In this document: piece by piece, positions 35,201 through 48,014 of the stretch | Layout of the letters: the number at the start of each line of letters is the position of its first letter | Numbering within the stretch: position 1 is the stretch's first letter | DNA from: Myotis daubentonii | Taxonomy: Eukaryota; Chordata; Mammalia; Chiroptera; Vespertilionidae | DNA: 64,000 nt | Assembly: GCF_963259705.1 (NCBI RefSeq) | Contig: NC_081850.1 | Coordinates: forward strand, 40,757,167-40,821,166 | Reading direction: 5' to 3' | Made by a program: the position numbers and the translations under genes | Notes under the pieces: generated by a model | Database searches by the model: none | Told to the model about the DNA's origin: nothing | Seen by the model: the letters and a program-made list of their open reading frames with translations, nothing else

Positions 35201-36071
35201 ATTTCTATAATGGAAAAAAGGAAAAAATAAAAATCATAAATTAATATTGCCATACTCAATTCCAAAGTGATGATTTCACTGTAACATTTTCATTTCCTGT
35301 CTCCAGTTTTTAATAATCAAGTAATACTTTGGCTTAGTTTTAATAAACATTGATTAAATTACCCACAAAGCTAAGGTTTTCCTGAGTCTGCTTATTGTGA
35401 TGTCTCTTCATGAGTGGTTCTCCTGCTTATTCTCTCCATACTGAAGCTTTGGTATTTTATATGCAGATTTCAGTGGGGTCTTTATAGGTTATGGATTTAT
35501 ACTAGATGCTGCATAACTTGACTTCTTTTTAAGAACCGACATCTATTTTAAACTCCTGCTTAGCTTTTTTTTCATTATATTGGGAAAAAAATCACAAGAT
35601 TAATCTTGGACTCTTGAATAGAGGCAGTGGTGTCCTTTTTTAGCTGCATTCTGGCACAGTTGTGGCATCGTCTCTCTGAAGCCACTATCACTTATACCTC
35701 TGGGAATTGGAGATTGAATTACTGCTCTGTTTGGAGCAACCCGCAAAGACCAGCTTCAAAGATGATGGTTTAAGTTTCTATCCCATTCAAAGCAGTGGTA
35801 GGCACAGAAGCAGAGCACAGTAAGCCATTCTCATCCTTGTGTGGGCACTCGGCTTAGCTGCATGTCACATCTGACAGCGCTCAGCTTTTAGATGAAGGAA
35901 CACCAAGTGCTACGTTAGGTAATTACACCAAGTTTGGAACCCGACTCCTAGACTAGCAGAGAGGAGATGCACACGCAGCCTGTTTCTTTACATTGGCTAT
36001 TCACCAGGGTGCAATAAACCATAAAGATTTTCTTGGATGGAGCCCCAAGGAGAGCTAAAACATATCCTGCT

Positions 36072-36100
36072 TCATTCATTCATTCATTCATTCATTCATT
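36072..36100 (+). repeat. (CATT)n microsatellite
   Basis: About seven CATT units. Confidence 0.95.
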
Positions 36101-36151
36101 TTTTTAAAAGAGTGCACCCTTTCACTAGCCTAGATATTGTGGTGGAGAGTG

Positions 36152-36367
36152 GTTTTTTTTTATATATATATATACTTTATTGATATTTTACAGGGAGAGG
36201 GAGAGTTAGAAACATCGATGAGCGAGAAACATCGATCAGCTGCCTCCTGCACACCCCCTACTCGGGATGTGACCACAACCATGTTACATGCCCTTGACCG
36301 GAATCAAACCCGGGACTCCTCAGTCCCCAGGCCGACGCTCTATCCAGTGAGCCAAACCAGCTAGGGC
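36152..36367 (-). mobile_element. Ves SINE
   Basis: Minus strand: GCCCTAGCTGGTTTGGCTCA head, CGGGTTTGATTCCGGTCAAG box B and a TATA-rich tail at 36152-36175. No clear target duplication seen. Confidence 0.9.
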
Positions 36368-37164
36368 ATTGTTTTATAGATAACATTTTTCACTCTTAAT
36401 TCTCTTTCTCCACTTCCTCTCTCACATGTCTAGTAAGTCACTTGTTCATTCAGGATTCATACATTTGGATATATCCTCTCTTCCTTAGTTGTACTTAGCT
36501 CAGGCCCTTATTATCACTCATCTAGATAATTGCAATTTCCCTTAGTGTATCTCTCTACTTCCACTATAATGGCTTTTACTCCCTATATTTGTGGGAACAT
36601 TTCAACTACAAACACAGAAACTCAATTCAAACTATGCTAATAAAACAAACAAAATGATTTTACTGAATCAAAGAACCGAAGAAGAGAGTTGGCTTCAAAC
36701 ATAGCTAGATATATGGATTTAAATAATGCCAGCAGGATTATGTCTCTCACCATCTCTCAGCTCTGCCTTTAACACCATTGCCCTTCTTGGGACAGGTTCT
36801 ATCCACATAGTGACAAAGATGGCCAAGGTCACAGGTGTATGTATGTGAGGCTTTTAGCCAGAAATCCCAGAGGAAAAACAAAAGCATGATGCTCTTCTCT
36901 CCTAGCACACATGTCACCCACCCACAATGCCCTTGGTAAGCTCTCTCCCTGGCAGGGTCTATTCTTCGACCAGGGCCCTACCGCATGGTGGGGAGGTAGA
37001 GATCCTTGTTTGCTAGGCTCTCCAGAATTACAAGGAAGGGGCAGTATTCAAAACAAAGAGTGGTGTAGCCAACAGAAAACAGCATTTCACTTAATATGGC
37101 AATTAGAATGATCTTTTAAAAGTAAACTTATAATCATGTATGTAGTTTCCTGCTAAAAAGTAAA

Positions 37165-37700
37165 AAGAAAAAAAGCCTTCAATGACTTCTATTTCCTCAT
37201 GGAATGAAGTTCAACCCTCTAGTTTGACAATACGTCTAGCAGGCTAAGGACTCATCCTCCCTTCCCTGTCATCTCCAACCACTTCCCAGTATAGTTCAGG
37301 TTGGAAAACATCATTGCCATAGAAATCATCATTGATAGTCTTACATACTTTACTCTTTTAAGTTTTTATTATACTGTTGTATTCTCTGCCATGAAAGTCT
37401 TAATCCCTTTTCTCTGAACAGCTTAAACGTTGCCTTCGATTCTCAGTTTCAATTTCACCTTTTCAAGTCTTTCTAGGACCCACCAGTCCGTTGCTAACCC
37501 CTCTATTGCTATAGCACGTAGCACTGGTCTTGCTTCTACTCTTAATCAGCTTGTTTCATACTTGTCATTATGTGTCTGTTTCCTATCCTAGACTTTGTGC
37601 AGCTTGAGGATTGAAACCATTTCTTAATTGTCTTTACTTTCTGCACTACACCTTGCCCTGTAGCTCACAGCAAATGACCAAACTCATGTTGATCACCTGA
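37165..37700 (+). repeat. L2 LINE 3' end
   Basis: TCAATGACTTCTATTTCCTC, AAGTTCAACCCTCTAG, GTTTCAATTTCACCTTTTCA, CTTGTCATTATGTGTCTGTT and GTGCAGCTTGAGGATTGAAA follow L2 order. Confidence 0.75.
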
Positions 37701-37875
37701 ATGCAGGTATGAAATAAGATCCCGGGTTTTTGTGTTAAACGGTTATTAAAAGTATAATGTTCCCAACCAAGTGAATCCAGAGCCTTAAAAATAATGTGCA
37801 TTAAGGGAACTCATCTAATAATGTGGCTCGACAGGGTGGCAGAAATATGTTGGCACAGTAACTTATTTGCAATGC

Positions 37876-37925
37876 TGAAGACATTCTGTGGTTTGAAAGT
37901 TGAAGACATTGTGTGGTTTGGAAGC
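37876..37925 (+). repeat. 25-bp tandem duplication
   Basis: TGAAGACATTCTGTGGTTTG plus AAAGT at 37876-37900 repeats at 37901-37925 with three changes. Confidence 0.9.
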
Positions 37926-38295
37926 ATTTTCAAATAGTGGAGTGAAATGTTATATAACAATTCAAGAGATTATAGGCCTGAATAATGCAGTGTATTAAAA
38001 GTATTTCCTTCAGGGACGTAGATCCCCTGGCTCTCAGCCAATACTCTATATTTCTAGCTACTTACTGGTGAAAGGCTGGTTTAGGACTGATACATTTTAG
38101 ATAAACTAGGGCATTATATGCTCATAAAAGAATATGTTTGAAATAAAATTCTAATCTCTTTCATAATGTTTCCATCTTGTAAATATACACAAAATGATTA
38201 TTAGAAAACAGAAAATGACCATGTTATCAAAACTTAAAGTATTATGACTAAGTATATCCAGAAACTTTTTACTGTGTGTCCTCTTTTTCAAACTA

Positions 38296-38321
38296 CCCCC
38301 TGCCCGCCCCCCCGCCCCCCC
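38296..38321 (-). other. G-quadruplex-capable tract (minus strand)
   Basis: On the plus strand C5-TG-C3-G-C7-G-C7. The minus strand therefore has four G-runs with loops of one to two bases, meeting the canonical quadruplex pattern. Confidence 0.8.
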
Positions 38322-38364
38322 GCAAGTCCTTACCCAAGTCAGATTATTTCCACTGAGGAAAAGG

Positions 38365-38460
38365 CAGAGTCAGAGAATTCTAGAAGCCACTATACCCTTA
38401 CAGAACAGGGCACAGAGTCAGAGAATTCTAGGAGATACTATTCACTTACAAAACAATGTA
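38365..38460 (+). repeat. 48-bp tandem duplication
   Basis: Two units starting CAGAGTCAGAGAATTCTAG (38365 and 38413). The second has diverged at roughly a quarter of positions after its first 19 bases. Confidence 0.85.
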
Positions 38461-41191
38461 TTCACATAGAAAGCGCTTATGTTGACTAGGTTCTGATGTC
38501 TATAATTCAAGCCTGAATTAGAGTTTTGGTGCAAGCAGCAACACCTACCACAAAAATGCTCTTGTGGGTACCACCACAGTAACCAGATATAAACACAACC
38601 TCAGCTGTAAACACAGGTGTATGCCCTATTGCAAAAGGCCATATATATAAGGACCTTTGGGGTTACAGTGAGGTGCAAGGTTATGAGAATGCCATGCTTG
38701 TTATATAACAGCAAGTGAGAAAATTAGTTTATATTCCTGACCAGCACCAGATAATGCTGACTCACCGTGCAAAAAAATTAAAAGACAAACCCTAACAAAG
38801 TAGATTAAATCAAGGGAAAGCTGCATTTGCCCCAGATGAAAGGCATGTTTTTTTGTCAACAAATTTACATGGAGTCAAATGCCACTTGGGGCTTTTATGT
38901 AACATATGAAATTATTCATCAAGATGGTGGTAGCATTCAGAGCTCCGCAAGACCTACCTTGTAGTCCCATCTGTCAGAAATGCCACAGTTTTACTGTGTT
39001 CTCTACTGACAAAATCTTTCTTTTATATATATATTTTTTCATATAAATATATAAATTAACCAAGTAAGTGTATCCTTTCAAAAGGTTTGAATGTGTAAGG
39101 TGTTAAGGCTGGAAAGTGCCTTAGAGTTCATTTTGTTTTACTATATTATTTTGCAAGGTAAAGGAGTAGTAAAAATAAATTCATTAGGTATTACAAACTC
39201 TATAAAAATACTGAATACCATTACTTGGGCCAAGTGGGAACCCAAGAATAGTTTGCCATTGAACCAAGTCCCCCTGCAGTGATAATTATGAGGATTAATG
39301 AGCAGTTTTCAGGCCTTCGTTGTTTCTCAGTTAACACTTTAAATTTTCGATAGCAGTTTTATAATTTTCAGGAATGTGGGACAAATAATCAGCATTCTGT
39401 TGGGAGACGAGACGGTCTACATGTATCCAGAATAGGTACAAAATTTGAGTGGCCATATTTTAAGGGTTCACTTTGATTACTACTTTCTTTTCTTTTACTT
39501 TTTCTTCTTTACTTCATTGGGAAGATATTTTGCCCATTTTCTTCTGCTCCCTATCCTAAACTGATCTGAAAGAAGATTCTGATCTACATTTTTGGCTCCT
39601 TAATGACTAGATTTCTTGATATGGTCTCAAGTGTTAGTTCTTTGATCTCCCACCGAAGCTTGCTACTCACAGAGAGAGTTATTGTGTGTGCTGGAGCTTG
39701 GGGGAAAGTGTGCTTTGAATAACCCTACTTCTGTTCTATGTTACGGCTCAGATCTTTATCTTATGTCCCTTAGTATTTTGTAAACCTGTTTCAGCTGTTG
39801 CCAGCATTACTTGCTGATAGCTAAAATACATTTAGGGAGATGTTCATGAATAATGGAGAGTCTTTTATTCATGTTAAACTTACACACTATAGTAGTCAAT
39901 AATATTTTAATAAAGCTAGAAGAGAAGGTGGGGAAAATTTCTAATCATGGATAATTTGAAGTTTTTGTACGGAAAATTTTTTAAAATCAGATTTAAGAAT
40001 AATTTCCATCTAGCTATTCATAGGTGAGAAATTAATTAAAATGGCATGTGTGTAATTATTGTTTTTGCCCTTAATTAAAATGTTAATTGAGTACAAAATA
40101 AAATACCAAAGGATTACTCTGTTTCTTTTCTTAAAACTGTTCTACAGCTTTCTGGTACTTATAAAGCACAAAAATCATTAATCAGGCTTATAAATTATTT
40201 TAACATGACTTTTTGAAAAAAAATATTTTTACTATGGCTTAAAATAATATTTTTCAAATGATACATCAAATAATCAGATTAACTGTCAAACTAAAACATA
40301 ATGCTATCAATTTAGTGTGTTGAGGCCAGCATTTTAAACATTAAAATGCAGTAGAATATAATATATTAGAATATAATACATAAATATATATAGTAAGGGT
40401 CAATGTTATTTGAAAAAAATTTTCAATTATGCTTATGTGTAAGATACATACTACATTAAATATGATATTAAACATATCACATCATACATTATAATCATAC
40501 TTTGTATGATTATATTTCAAGGAATAATTACATATTATTCCTTTCAAGTATTTTCTTAAAAGGAAAGTTGCCAAAAGTAATTATCCCTGAGAAATAATTG
40601 TCACAGGGATAGACATCCTAATAGTAGAATCTTGAAAGAGAAGCAGCATGACAGACAAAGAACACGTTTTTGGGGAGGAATGACAGGGCTGTCATCAGCA
40701 GGGTGCTCTTTCTGGGTATCTTTCCAAATCTGACTTTCATGGTCATGGTTGGAACATGACCCATTGGGTCCAGCGTCTAACCACAAAAGCATTCATGAAG
40801 CGAATTCTCATTATAATTCTCTCCCAAGTTCAGAATCACAAGCCCTTTGCAGTTCTTTACGCTGATGCACTTCTTAGCGATGTAGTGGAGGATATAGCCT
40901 TCTACTTAATGGTATATCTTTGCCTCAGGCTCCTGTATGATATTCTAAGATCCATTGGGAAATCTTTTTCCCTATGATTTTGGAGTCTGTGAACCATAAA
41001 TTATATTCTCTGAGCCTGTTCTGAACCAAGTCAACCTACTGAAGGAAAAAAGCTTTGAGAGAATATATAATTCATCCCTAATTTAGATGTCTTTTCTGGG
41101 TCAGGAAATGACTGACTAAGCAACTTGAGTTAATATATCATAAGAGTTACCGGTCTGTGAAAGCTAGTCAATGATTATTTAAGAATTATCG

Positions 41192-42040
41192 AGTGCCCTT
41201 GGCGGTCCCGGATCTGTCTCTTACTTCAACAGTGTTTGGACTAAACAGAGCCCGGGCCATCCCTTCTTCCAGCCTCCGACCACTCTCCTGCGTCTCATCC
41301 AGTCACCACCTTCAGAACCAACTCCAAGACCAGCCAACACACCAGTGTGTTTTCTACCTTAACTCCTTATTGCCGAACAACCATAAGCTCCCAAATTCGA
41401 CAATTATTCCACCCAGGTGGAGGCTGCAGTCAACCGCCTGGCCATCCTGCACCTGCGGGCCTGACACCTACCTCTCTCTGGGCTTCTATTTCCCCGTGAA
41501 GAGGCGGCTCTGGAGGGCGAGTTGGTGGAGAAGAAGCGCGAGGGCGCTGAGCTTCTCTTAAAGGTGCAGAAAGCGCGGTGGCCGCATTCTCTCCCAGGAC
41601 CTGCTGAAGCCTCCCCAAGGTGAGTGGGCAGAACTCAGGGCCATGGAAGCCGCCCTGGCCTTGGAGAGGAACTGAACCAGGCCCTTTTGGAGCCGCAGGC
41701 CCTGGTTCTATCCGCGCAGACCCTCAGCTCTGTGGCTTCCTGGAGAGCCACTTCCGGGGTGAGGAGGGGAAACTCATCAAGAGGATGGGCGACACCTGAC
41801 TCACCTCTGCAGGCTGGCGCCCCCAGGCTGGGCGGGGCGGGTATCTCTTGAAAGGCTCCCCCTCAAGCGGACTAGGAGCCTGTGGAGCCCAGAGGCCTTT
41901 GAGGGGCCCCTATGTATCCCCCTGGGTCTGGCTTTTACCTGAACTACTAGCCATTCCTTTAAGCACCCTGAAGCCCTCTCCCATGCATTGAACCAAATGA
42001 AGCAATAAAGCTTTAAGCAGCAAAACAAACAAACACAAAT
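41192..42040 (+). pseudogene. FTL (pseudogene): Ferritin light chain processed pseudogene
   Basis: A retrocopy of FTL mRNA. The 5' UTR (41192-41382) includes the iron-responsive element. A coding-like region follows (41383-41875), then a 3' UTR ending AATAAA (42004-42009) and an A-rich tail. Recognisable pieces in shifting frames include AGCTCCCAAATTCGACAA (SSQIR), CACCTGCGGGCC (HLRA), TCTCTGGGCTTCTATTT (SLGFYF), GAGAAGAAGCGCGAGGGCGC (EKKREGA) and GCCGCCCTGGCCTTGGAG (AALALE). The start ATG is ATA. There are several frameshifts, a TGA after HLRA and a deletion around the GHFFRE region. No introns are present. It cannot encode ferritin. Flanks share AATTATC, a possible short target duplication. 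Confidence 0.93.
41221..41248 (+). promoter_or_regulatory. Iron-responsive element retained in the FTL pseudogene
   Basis: TTCAA-CAGTGT-TTGGA (loop CAGTGT at 41230-41235), with a bulged C upstream in TTACTTCAA, matches the IRE stem-loop bound by IRP1/2 in ferritin mRNAs. The upper stem and loop are intact; the lower stem is partly changed. Confidence 0.8.
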
Positions 42041-42764
42041 AATTATCCTCAAAACTTTTTTTAAAAGGGTTAATTTGAATATATGTACCTACTAGGAAAT
42101 ATAAATCATGCATAGAATTCACATGCATTTGTGAAATGTTAGCTATTTGCTGGCAGTGAGAAGCAAAACGCAGGCTCATAAACTAAAATATCCCTCATAG
42201 GGATTAATGTCTGACAGGTGATCAACATTTAAAGATATTTCTTGCCACTGACTGTTTTTGATTCAGTGGCTCAATACCTATTAATCACTCAATTTTGGAA
42301 AAACTTAACATAAAATTGAGATGCTGGATTGAGTGACGAGAGCCCTGACTTGGGAGCCGAGGGTCCCATATGCAGCCCCTCCAGGAGCAAGGTGAGAACA
42401 AGGACTGGTCACTCAATGTTGAAGTGCTTTCTCCTCCATTGGGATTGACCCTGTCCAAAGTGCTCTGCCATTATATAATGATTGGGGTTAACTTAGTTTG
42501 ATGCTAAAGTTCATAGTGAAGATAAAAGTTATTCTTTAAAAGACTTTCTCTCTGGAATCCTCCACTGTGCTCCCCCATCCCAACTCCTATTGAATACTTG
42601 GAGATAGCGTAGTATTGATATGACTGAGTTTCCAAAGCAAAGCTATTTTAGCCTTAAGACAAAGTTAAAGATAAGTAATGTACAAAAAATTGTTAGAAAA
42701 AGAATTCTATTGTTTTTCTATACCCATACATGATGCAAGAGGAGATTATTTCAATTAACAAGTT

Positions 42765-42830
42765 ATCAGATACTTATTGAGCATCTACGATGTTCCAGGC
42801 ACGCTGACGTGGAATAATTTATAATGGCAA
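42765..42830 (-). repeat. MIR-type tail
   Basis: TTATTGAGCATCTACGATGT then TCCAGGCACGCTG matches the antisense MIR end. Confidence 0.4.
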
Positions 42831-43189
42831 TAAAATACTGGAATACGTCACTCAAAGATTGCAACATACTAGAGAAATGGTGATTAGGTAAATGTTCTCA
42901 ACTTTGAAGACATTGGTTTGTTTTGAAGGCAGGGATTAGACCTTAAGACTTTAGTAATTTGCTGCCATATAATTATGAGAGAGTTCTCTAAGTTGTGTTT
43001 CTATGGTAATTATTTGATGAAAAAATCCCCATCACAGTTGAATGAATGAACACTCAAAATATTTCTTCACTAGAAAGGAACTAGAAATAAATACAGACAG
43101 ACAGGGCTATCTCAAGGTTGGTCATTCTGAAGTGTTTTGTCAGTGTTGGGCCTTCTAGTCCTTTCTCCAAAGAGCCAGGCAAACCTTTC

Positions 43190-43560
43190 CGAAGCACAAA
43201 TCTGGCGTCGCTGCACTGCTAAAACCTGGCCGATGGCTCTCCTTTGCCTGCTGGATTCTGAACTTCAAGGTCCTCAGCATGGGGTGTTAGACGTGCTCCA
43301 TGGTGTAGACTGTGTTTACTTCCCAGCCTCACCTACCACTTCCCTGTCCCAAACATTGAGCTTCATCATATTACTTTATTTCCCTGAACATAACTTGCTC
43401 TCTTGCTTTTAAAAATTAGAATATTAAAATGCTCTAACTATAAAGTTCTCCCTCCTTTCCTTCCTCCCTTCCTCCCTTCCTTCCTTCCTCCCTCCCTTCC
43501 TTCCTTCCTTCCTTCCTTCCTTCCTTCCTTCCTTCCTTCCTTCCTTCCTTCCTTCCTTCC

Positions 43561-43605
<45 letters not shown>

Positions 43606-43890
43606 TTCTTGTCTTTCCCCTTTCTCTTCACTCAGTTAATTACTATCTCAGGTCTTAGTCTTACTATAACTTTATTCTAAGAAACTTCCCCAGACTCCTT
43701 AAGACTATTTGGGCTCTCACAGCACTTAATGTCTTCCAACCACATTAGGGTGTCCATGAATTTGTCACATCCACTCAGTTATAATGGGACTGTGTCTTGC
43801 TAGCCTTATATTGCCAGAAACTAGTATAGCACATGGCCTAAAGTAGATGTATTCAATAAAGAATTATTAATTACATGAATAAACATTTAT
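43190..43890 (+). repeat. L2 LINE 3' end split by a microsatellite
   Basis: The left part (GCCTGCTGGATTCTGAACTT, CAAGGTCCTCAGCATG) and right part (TGGGACTGTGTCTTGCTAGC, AGCACATGGCCTAAAGTAG, ATTCAATAAAGAATTATTAA) are L2 3' sequence on either side of the CCTT/CT expansion at 43447-43610. Confidence 0.7.
43447..43610 (+). repeat. (CCTT)n then (CT)n microsatellite
   Basis: Irregular CCTT/CCCTT units, then about 15 pure CCTT units, then a CT run. The apparent Pro-Ser and Glu-Arg frames across it are artefacts. Confidence 0.98.
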
Positions 43891-45126
43891 CATGACCTTC
43901 AGGGGTGATACAAAAAAATCCATTTATGTACTAGGTACATAACAGGTTTGTTTGTTTTTTAATGTTATGAAGACAGAGCACACTAAATTCAGAAGCCTAA
44001 AGTCTGTTCTAAGAGAGCTGTGGACAGCAAATTCCAGAATGATTTAGAATCTCCCACAGTAGCATTGGGAGTGTAAGGAGATTGTTTAACATAACTATGT
44101 AGCATAGGTCCCCTTAGAACATGTCTATAAAAAGTATCTGCTTCCATTTTTAGACACCTCGCTTCAGTCCAGTGTGCTGCCAGGTACATGCTGTCTCTTG
44201 CTTTGCAGCCTGGGCTAGAGTTACACCCTCTGCATTACATTTCATATCCTTGATAATTTACATAATCCCTCTGGCTGTGCTGATCAATTTACAGACCAAA
44301 AGGAATCCCATTATCGGTGTACTAAGCCATATACTTGGCTGCCTCATACAAATGTGTTTTACCTGGATTATGTATGGCAGAGCTGGTCCCCGAGTGGAGA
44401 TCATGTCATTGTACTTAACCCAAGATTTCCCTAGAAACAGTGGGATACCAGAGGTACAGGGAAATCAAGACTGGTCAGCATAATCACCCTTAATAACTTG
44501 TCTTCTTTCCACAGTCTGTGATTTTAGAAATACATTAGCATACGGCGTACTTAAAACTGTATGTTATAATCAAATGGTTTCAACGCCAACCCCCTTTGAA
44601 AACTTTATACTCATGCCAAACTATTGTACTGTGATAATTTGTGAAATATTAACTTTGAGAGGGATGATAATTCCTATTTTGCCCAAATTATGCAGTTTGT
44701 TAGATCTCTAAATATGTTGAAGGATACAATGAGCCACAATATTAACATTTTAAAATATATAAAATGTAAATACATAGATATTAGCACAAGTGAATTGGGA
44801 AAGAAGCTATTTATGAGTAGAGGGACTCAGAGTAAATCTTGGTGAAAATAGTAAAATAATTATGGTGGTTCCCATAGTTCATTTATATGTTTACAAGCTT
44901 ATAGGTTCATAAAACAAAACAGTATTAGAACATTAGCATGCCTTAAATATGTCAAGAGAGCTCATTACCATTTTACTGGTGCTCTAAATACATCTTCTGA
45001 TACCAAGATGAAGAGAAGAAAGGTATTAGTACGTCAAGTGGTTTCGTACATCAACATTGTTCTACAAGAGACTTTTTACTTCTCAAATAGAAGCACTAAG
45101 CAGACTTAACAAAGATTTGTTGAGTA

Positions 45127-45380
45127 CAGTTGACCCTTGAGCAACATGGGGGTTAAGAAATTCTCATGTAACATTTTCCTTTCCTAAAATGTTCAATATC
45201 CCTCCCTCAGTGTCCATGAGAGATTGGTTCCAGGACACCCACAAATACAAAAATCTAAAGATCCTCAAGTCCCTTTTAAAAAATGGTACGGAATGATGCA
45301 TACAGTGCATATTTATTGGGAAAAAATCCGTGCATTAAGTGGACCTGCAGTTCAAACCTGTGTTGATCGAAGGTTAACTG
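45127..45380. mobile_element. Tigger2-like MITE
   Basis: Starts CAGTTGACCCTTGAGCAAC and ends GATCGAAGGTTAACTG, with TA on both sides (45125-45126 and 45381-45382). The interior has GGTTCCAGGACACCCACAAA and CTCAAGTCCC, typical of Tigger2-class elements. Confidence 0.75.
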
Positions 45381-45504
45381 TACTTTTAGAGATTCAGGTT
45401 TTCCCATTTGTAAGAGCATGTTGTTAGAAACAGAAACAATTGAGTCTAATCAGAAAGTCATTATTTCCAATATGATCTCCACGTCTAATAATAGTTAATA
45501 AACA

Positions 45505-45605
45505 GGGTGATCACTTTGTAAGTTATATAAATGTCTAATCAATATGTTGTATACCTGAAACTAATATAATATTGTATTCCAACTGTAATTAAAAAGTAGA
45601 AAATT
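45505..45605 (+). mobile_element. L1MA-like 3' end, short
   Basis: Reads GGGTGATCACTTTGTAAG, TATGTTGTATACCTGAAACT and ACTGTAATTAAAAAG, the terminal bases of an L1MA-type 3' UTR. Confidence 0.7.
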
Positions 45606-45894
45606 ATTTTAAAACAAAAACAGTTAATAAAAATATTCAGTACTCATTATAATTTATTTTTTATTAAAATATGAAAATCCGTGCTAATTATGTTTTCAAT
45701 TTCAGTAAGTCTTGGAGAAGTTCTGTTTCAATAATTATTCAAATAGACTTAAATACAGATGCAAGTGGAAGCTGATGTGCACAGATATGTCGAGTCTTGG
45801 GCAAGTGGGTCTGAGCTGGGAGTTAGGTGGGCACATGCTTTTAAGGCTGGTTCTACCTCTGACTATATGACTTTGAGCAATTCTGTGTTGCCTT

Positions 45895-46045
45895 TCACTA
45901 CAGGATCACCTGCAGGATTTATTAGGCACAAATTGCTGCTCCCAAATCCTAGAGTTTCTAATTTAATAGGTCAGGACAGGCCCCCAAAATTTGCATTTCC
46001 TACCAAGTTCCCAGGTATTAATGCTTCTGGTATGGGACAGGCTTG
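45895..46045 (-). mobile_element. MER5A-like hAT relic
   Basis: Contains GGATCACCTGCAGGATTTA, TAGAGTTTCTAATTTAATAG, TTTGCATTTC and CAAGTTCCCAGGTATTAATG in the order of MER5A. The strand is nominal. Confidence 0.6.
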
Positions 46046-46049
46046 GAGA

Positions 46050-48010
46050 ACCCATACAATGCACACACCTCCCAATCTGCTTCTCTTTACTGAGGAGGGA
46101 AGCAGAGGGGTCACAGTGGAATGCATCATGGCAGAGTGTATTATGGCCTTTAGATGACACTGTGGGAGTCGTGTGCCTTCACAGGAAGGGAAGCAGGAAA
46201 GGGAGGAGGAAGACGCGCATCTTTGGATCCAGCTCCTATATTCTTACTTTCATTATTCCATCAACAAAGAGATGAGCCTAGGATTGGCAGGCAAAAAAAC
46301 CCAGAATCTACAGAAAGGTGAAGAATGTACCAGAAATGTCCAATATATTCTCTAGCTGCCCATCTTTGCCCTTCCCTGCACTGTATTCGGGGGCTACAAA
46401 TTCCAATATTACACACAGTTGTAAAGAGGCAAAGCTGATCTGCAGTTATCCTGTTGGTACGAATATGAAGACGTTTCCTCACATACATAGTGAAAACTCT
46501 CAATAGCTTCATGTTCAGAAAAAAACAAGGTTGGATATATTTTTTAAATAAAGAGTTATGAAGAATTATTATGCTTTAGAATATTTTTAAATTTAAACAT
46601 GAATAGACATGTTCTTTGTGATACATCTGAATGAATACTCACATTTATATGGTTAACTGTGGAATCATACATCGATGAAAAACATTTTCTGGTAGGAACA
46701 CCTAAACGCAAAAGATTTAGTTAGCTCATAAACTTGGGAAGAAAATAAGGATGGAGCTTCCTTTTTATATTCTGAAACCCAAATCCCATTATAACTATTG
46801 CCATTAAAATAAAAATATGTGAAGCAGAAGGTTTTTATATACCCTAACTGATGTACGACTTATAACAAGCAGAATTACATGCAATAAAATGCCAGTAAAA
46901 CGTTGTCAGGTGCATTAATGAACTTCCTGTCATGGGATTTGTCTTGTAAAAGCTATTTTCTTTTAAAGAGAGGAGGCTGCATGCTTTTCTTATTGGCACA
47001 TCATTCTCTGAATAGAACACTCCTTTGTTGCTGCAATTCATTGCCTCTTCACGGAGTTACTAGATAGTTCCGCATATTTATAGAGGCATGAATTACACTG
47101 CTGAAATAAATATTACAATGCTTCTCTATTCAAAGGACCTCAGGAGCAGGAATGTAACAAGGCATCTGCTTTCTCTGAAGAAAATTACATGAGCACTCTG
47201 TAATTTTCAATGGGAGGGAGAACAATTTGTGAACCTAGAACAAGTTTGTTCCATCCCACCCCGCCACATCAAGATAATAAAGCTTATCTCCAAAAAATGC
47301 ACGTTCTTCAGAAGAGTTCTGAGGAACATAAAATAATAGTGCAATAAACTTGCAGTAAAAATTGTGCTGGTTTTTTTGTAATGCTTTATAGACCTTTGCA
47401 ATTCTTGGATCATTCCAGGGACTAGGAAAATACATCGTTGAATGTGAATATTTAGAATTTTGTTCATAATTTTATATTCCAAGTTGCAACTTTAAAAAAA
47501 TAATATAAAGCTGGTTTTCTCCAAATCCTTCCTCTATATTGAAAGGACACTCTTATTCACAATGAAATGAACTGAGTTTTCCCCTTCCTTCCTTGAAAGT
47601 AAAAATATACACCTTCTAATCAAGTTAGAAGAAACATAGATGAAGATACTTTTTATTTTTAGTAGAGGCAATTAAATTTGAGTTTTTCATTTTTAAACAA
47701 AAATGTATAAATGTGCCTATTGCAGATATAAAAATCATTTTATGAAAAAATTACAATCAACAAAGTTAATAAACAAGTAGAGGAAATGAACATTCTAACA
47801 AAGTAGACATGCAGTACTCTATAAAATCTTTTTTATAGACCTTTGTATTTTGTAAAAATATTACCTTTTAAAAATTTGATTAATAATTTACTTCTTTATT
47901 TGAATATTATTTTCTAAAGTTGGTTAAATATTCAGGTGCCATACCTTTAAAATATCCAAAAGCATATTTGATGTATAATAAATACTTACAAATTTTATAG
48001 TAGCTATTAA
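46050..48010. other. Intergenic, unique-looking
   Basis: No repeat recognised. The part at about 46840-47240 is less AT-simple than its surroundings and could be a conserved noncoding element, but this cannot be judged from one sequence. Confidence 0.35.
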
Positions 48011-48014
48011 ATAT

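Larger units (their letters stand above)
35201..37164. other. Intergenic, no gene recognised
   Basis: Contains the CATT repeat and the Ves SINE at 36152. The remainder (for example 36580-37100) may be an old interspersed repeat that I cannot name. Confidence 0.4.
37701..41190. other. Intergenic, no gene recognised
   Basis: Holds the short tandem duplications and the G-quadruplex tract at 37.9-38.5 kb. The rest is AT-rich and unassigned. Two overlapping frames near 40.6-40.98 kb on opposite strands are not recognisable proteins. Confidence 0.45.

Noticed and set aside
40601..40977. Opposing short frames that looked like part of a retrocopy
   Set aside because: No family could be recognised on either strand, and there is no A tail or target duplication.
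43403..43639. Pro/Ser-rich and Glu/Arg/Lys-rich frames
   Set aside because: Artefacts of the CCTT/CT microsatellite.
44172..44483. A 103-residue frame with two hydrophobic stretches resembling membrane segments
   Set aside because: It starts at GTG with no early ATG, matches no family I know, and has no splice or promoter signals. Probably chance in AT-rich DNA.
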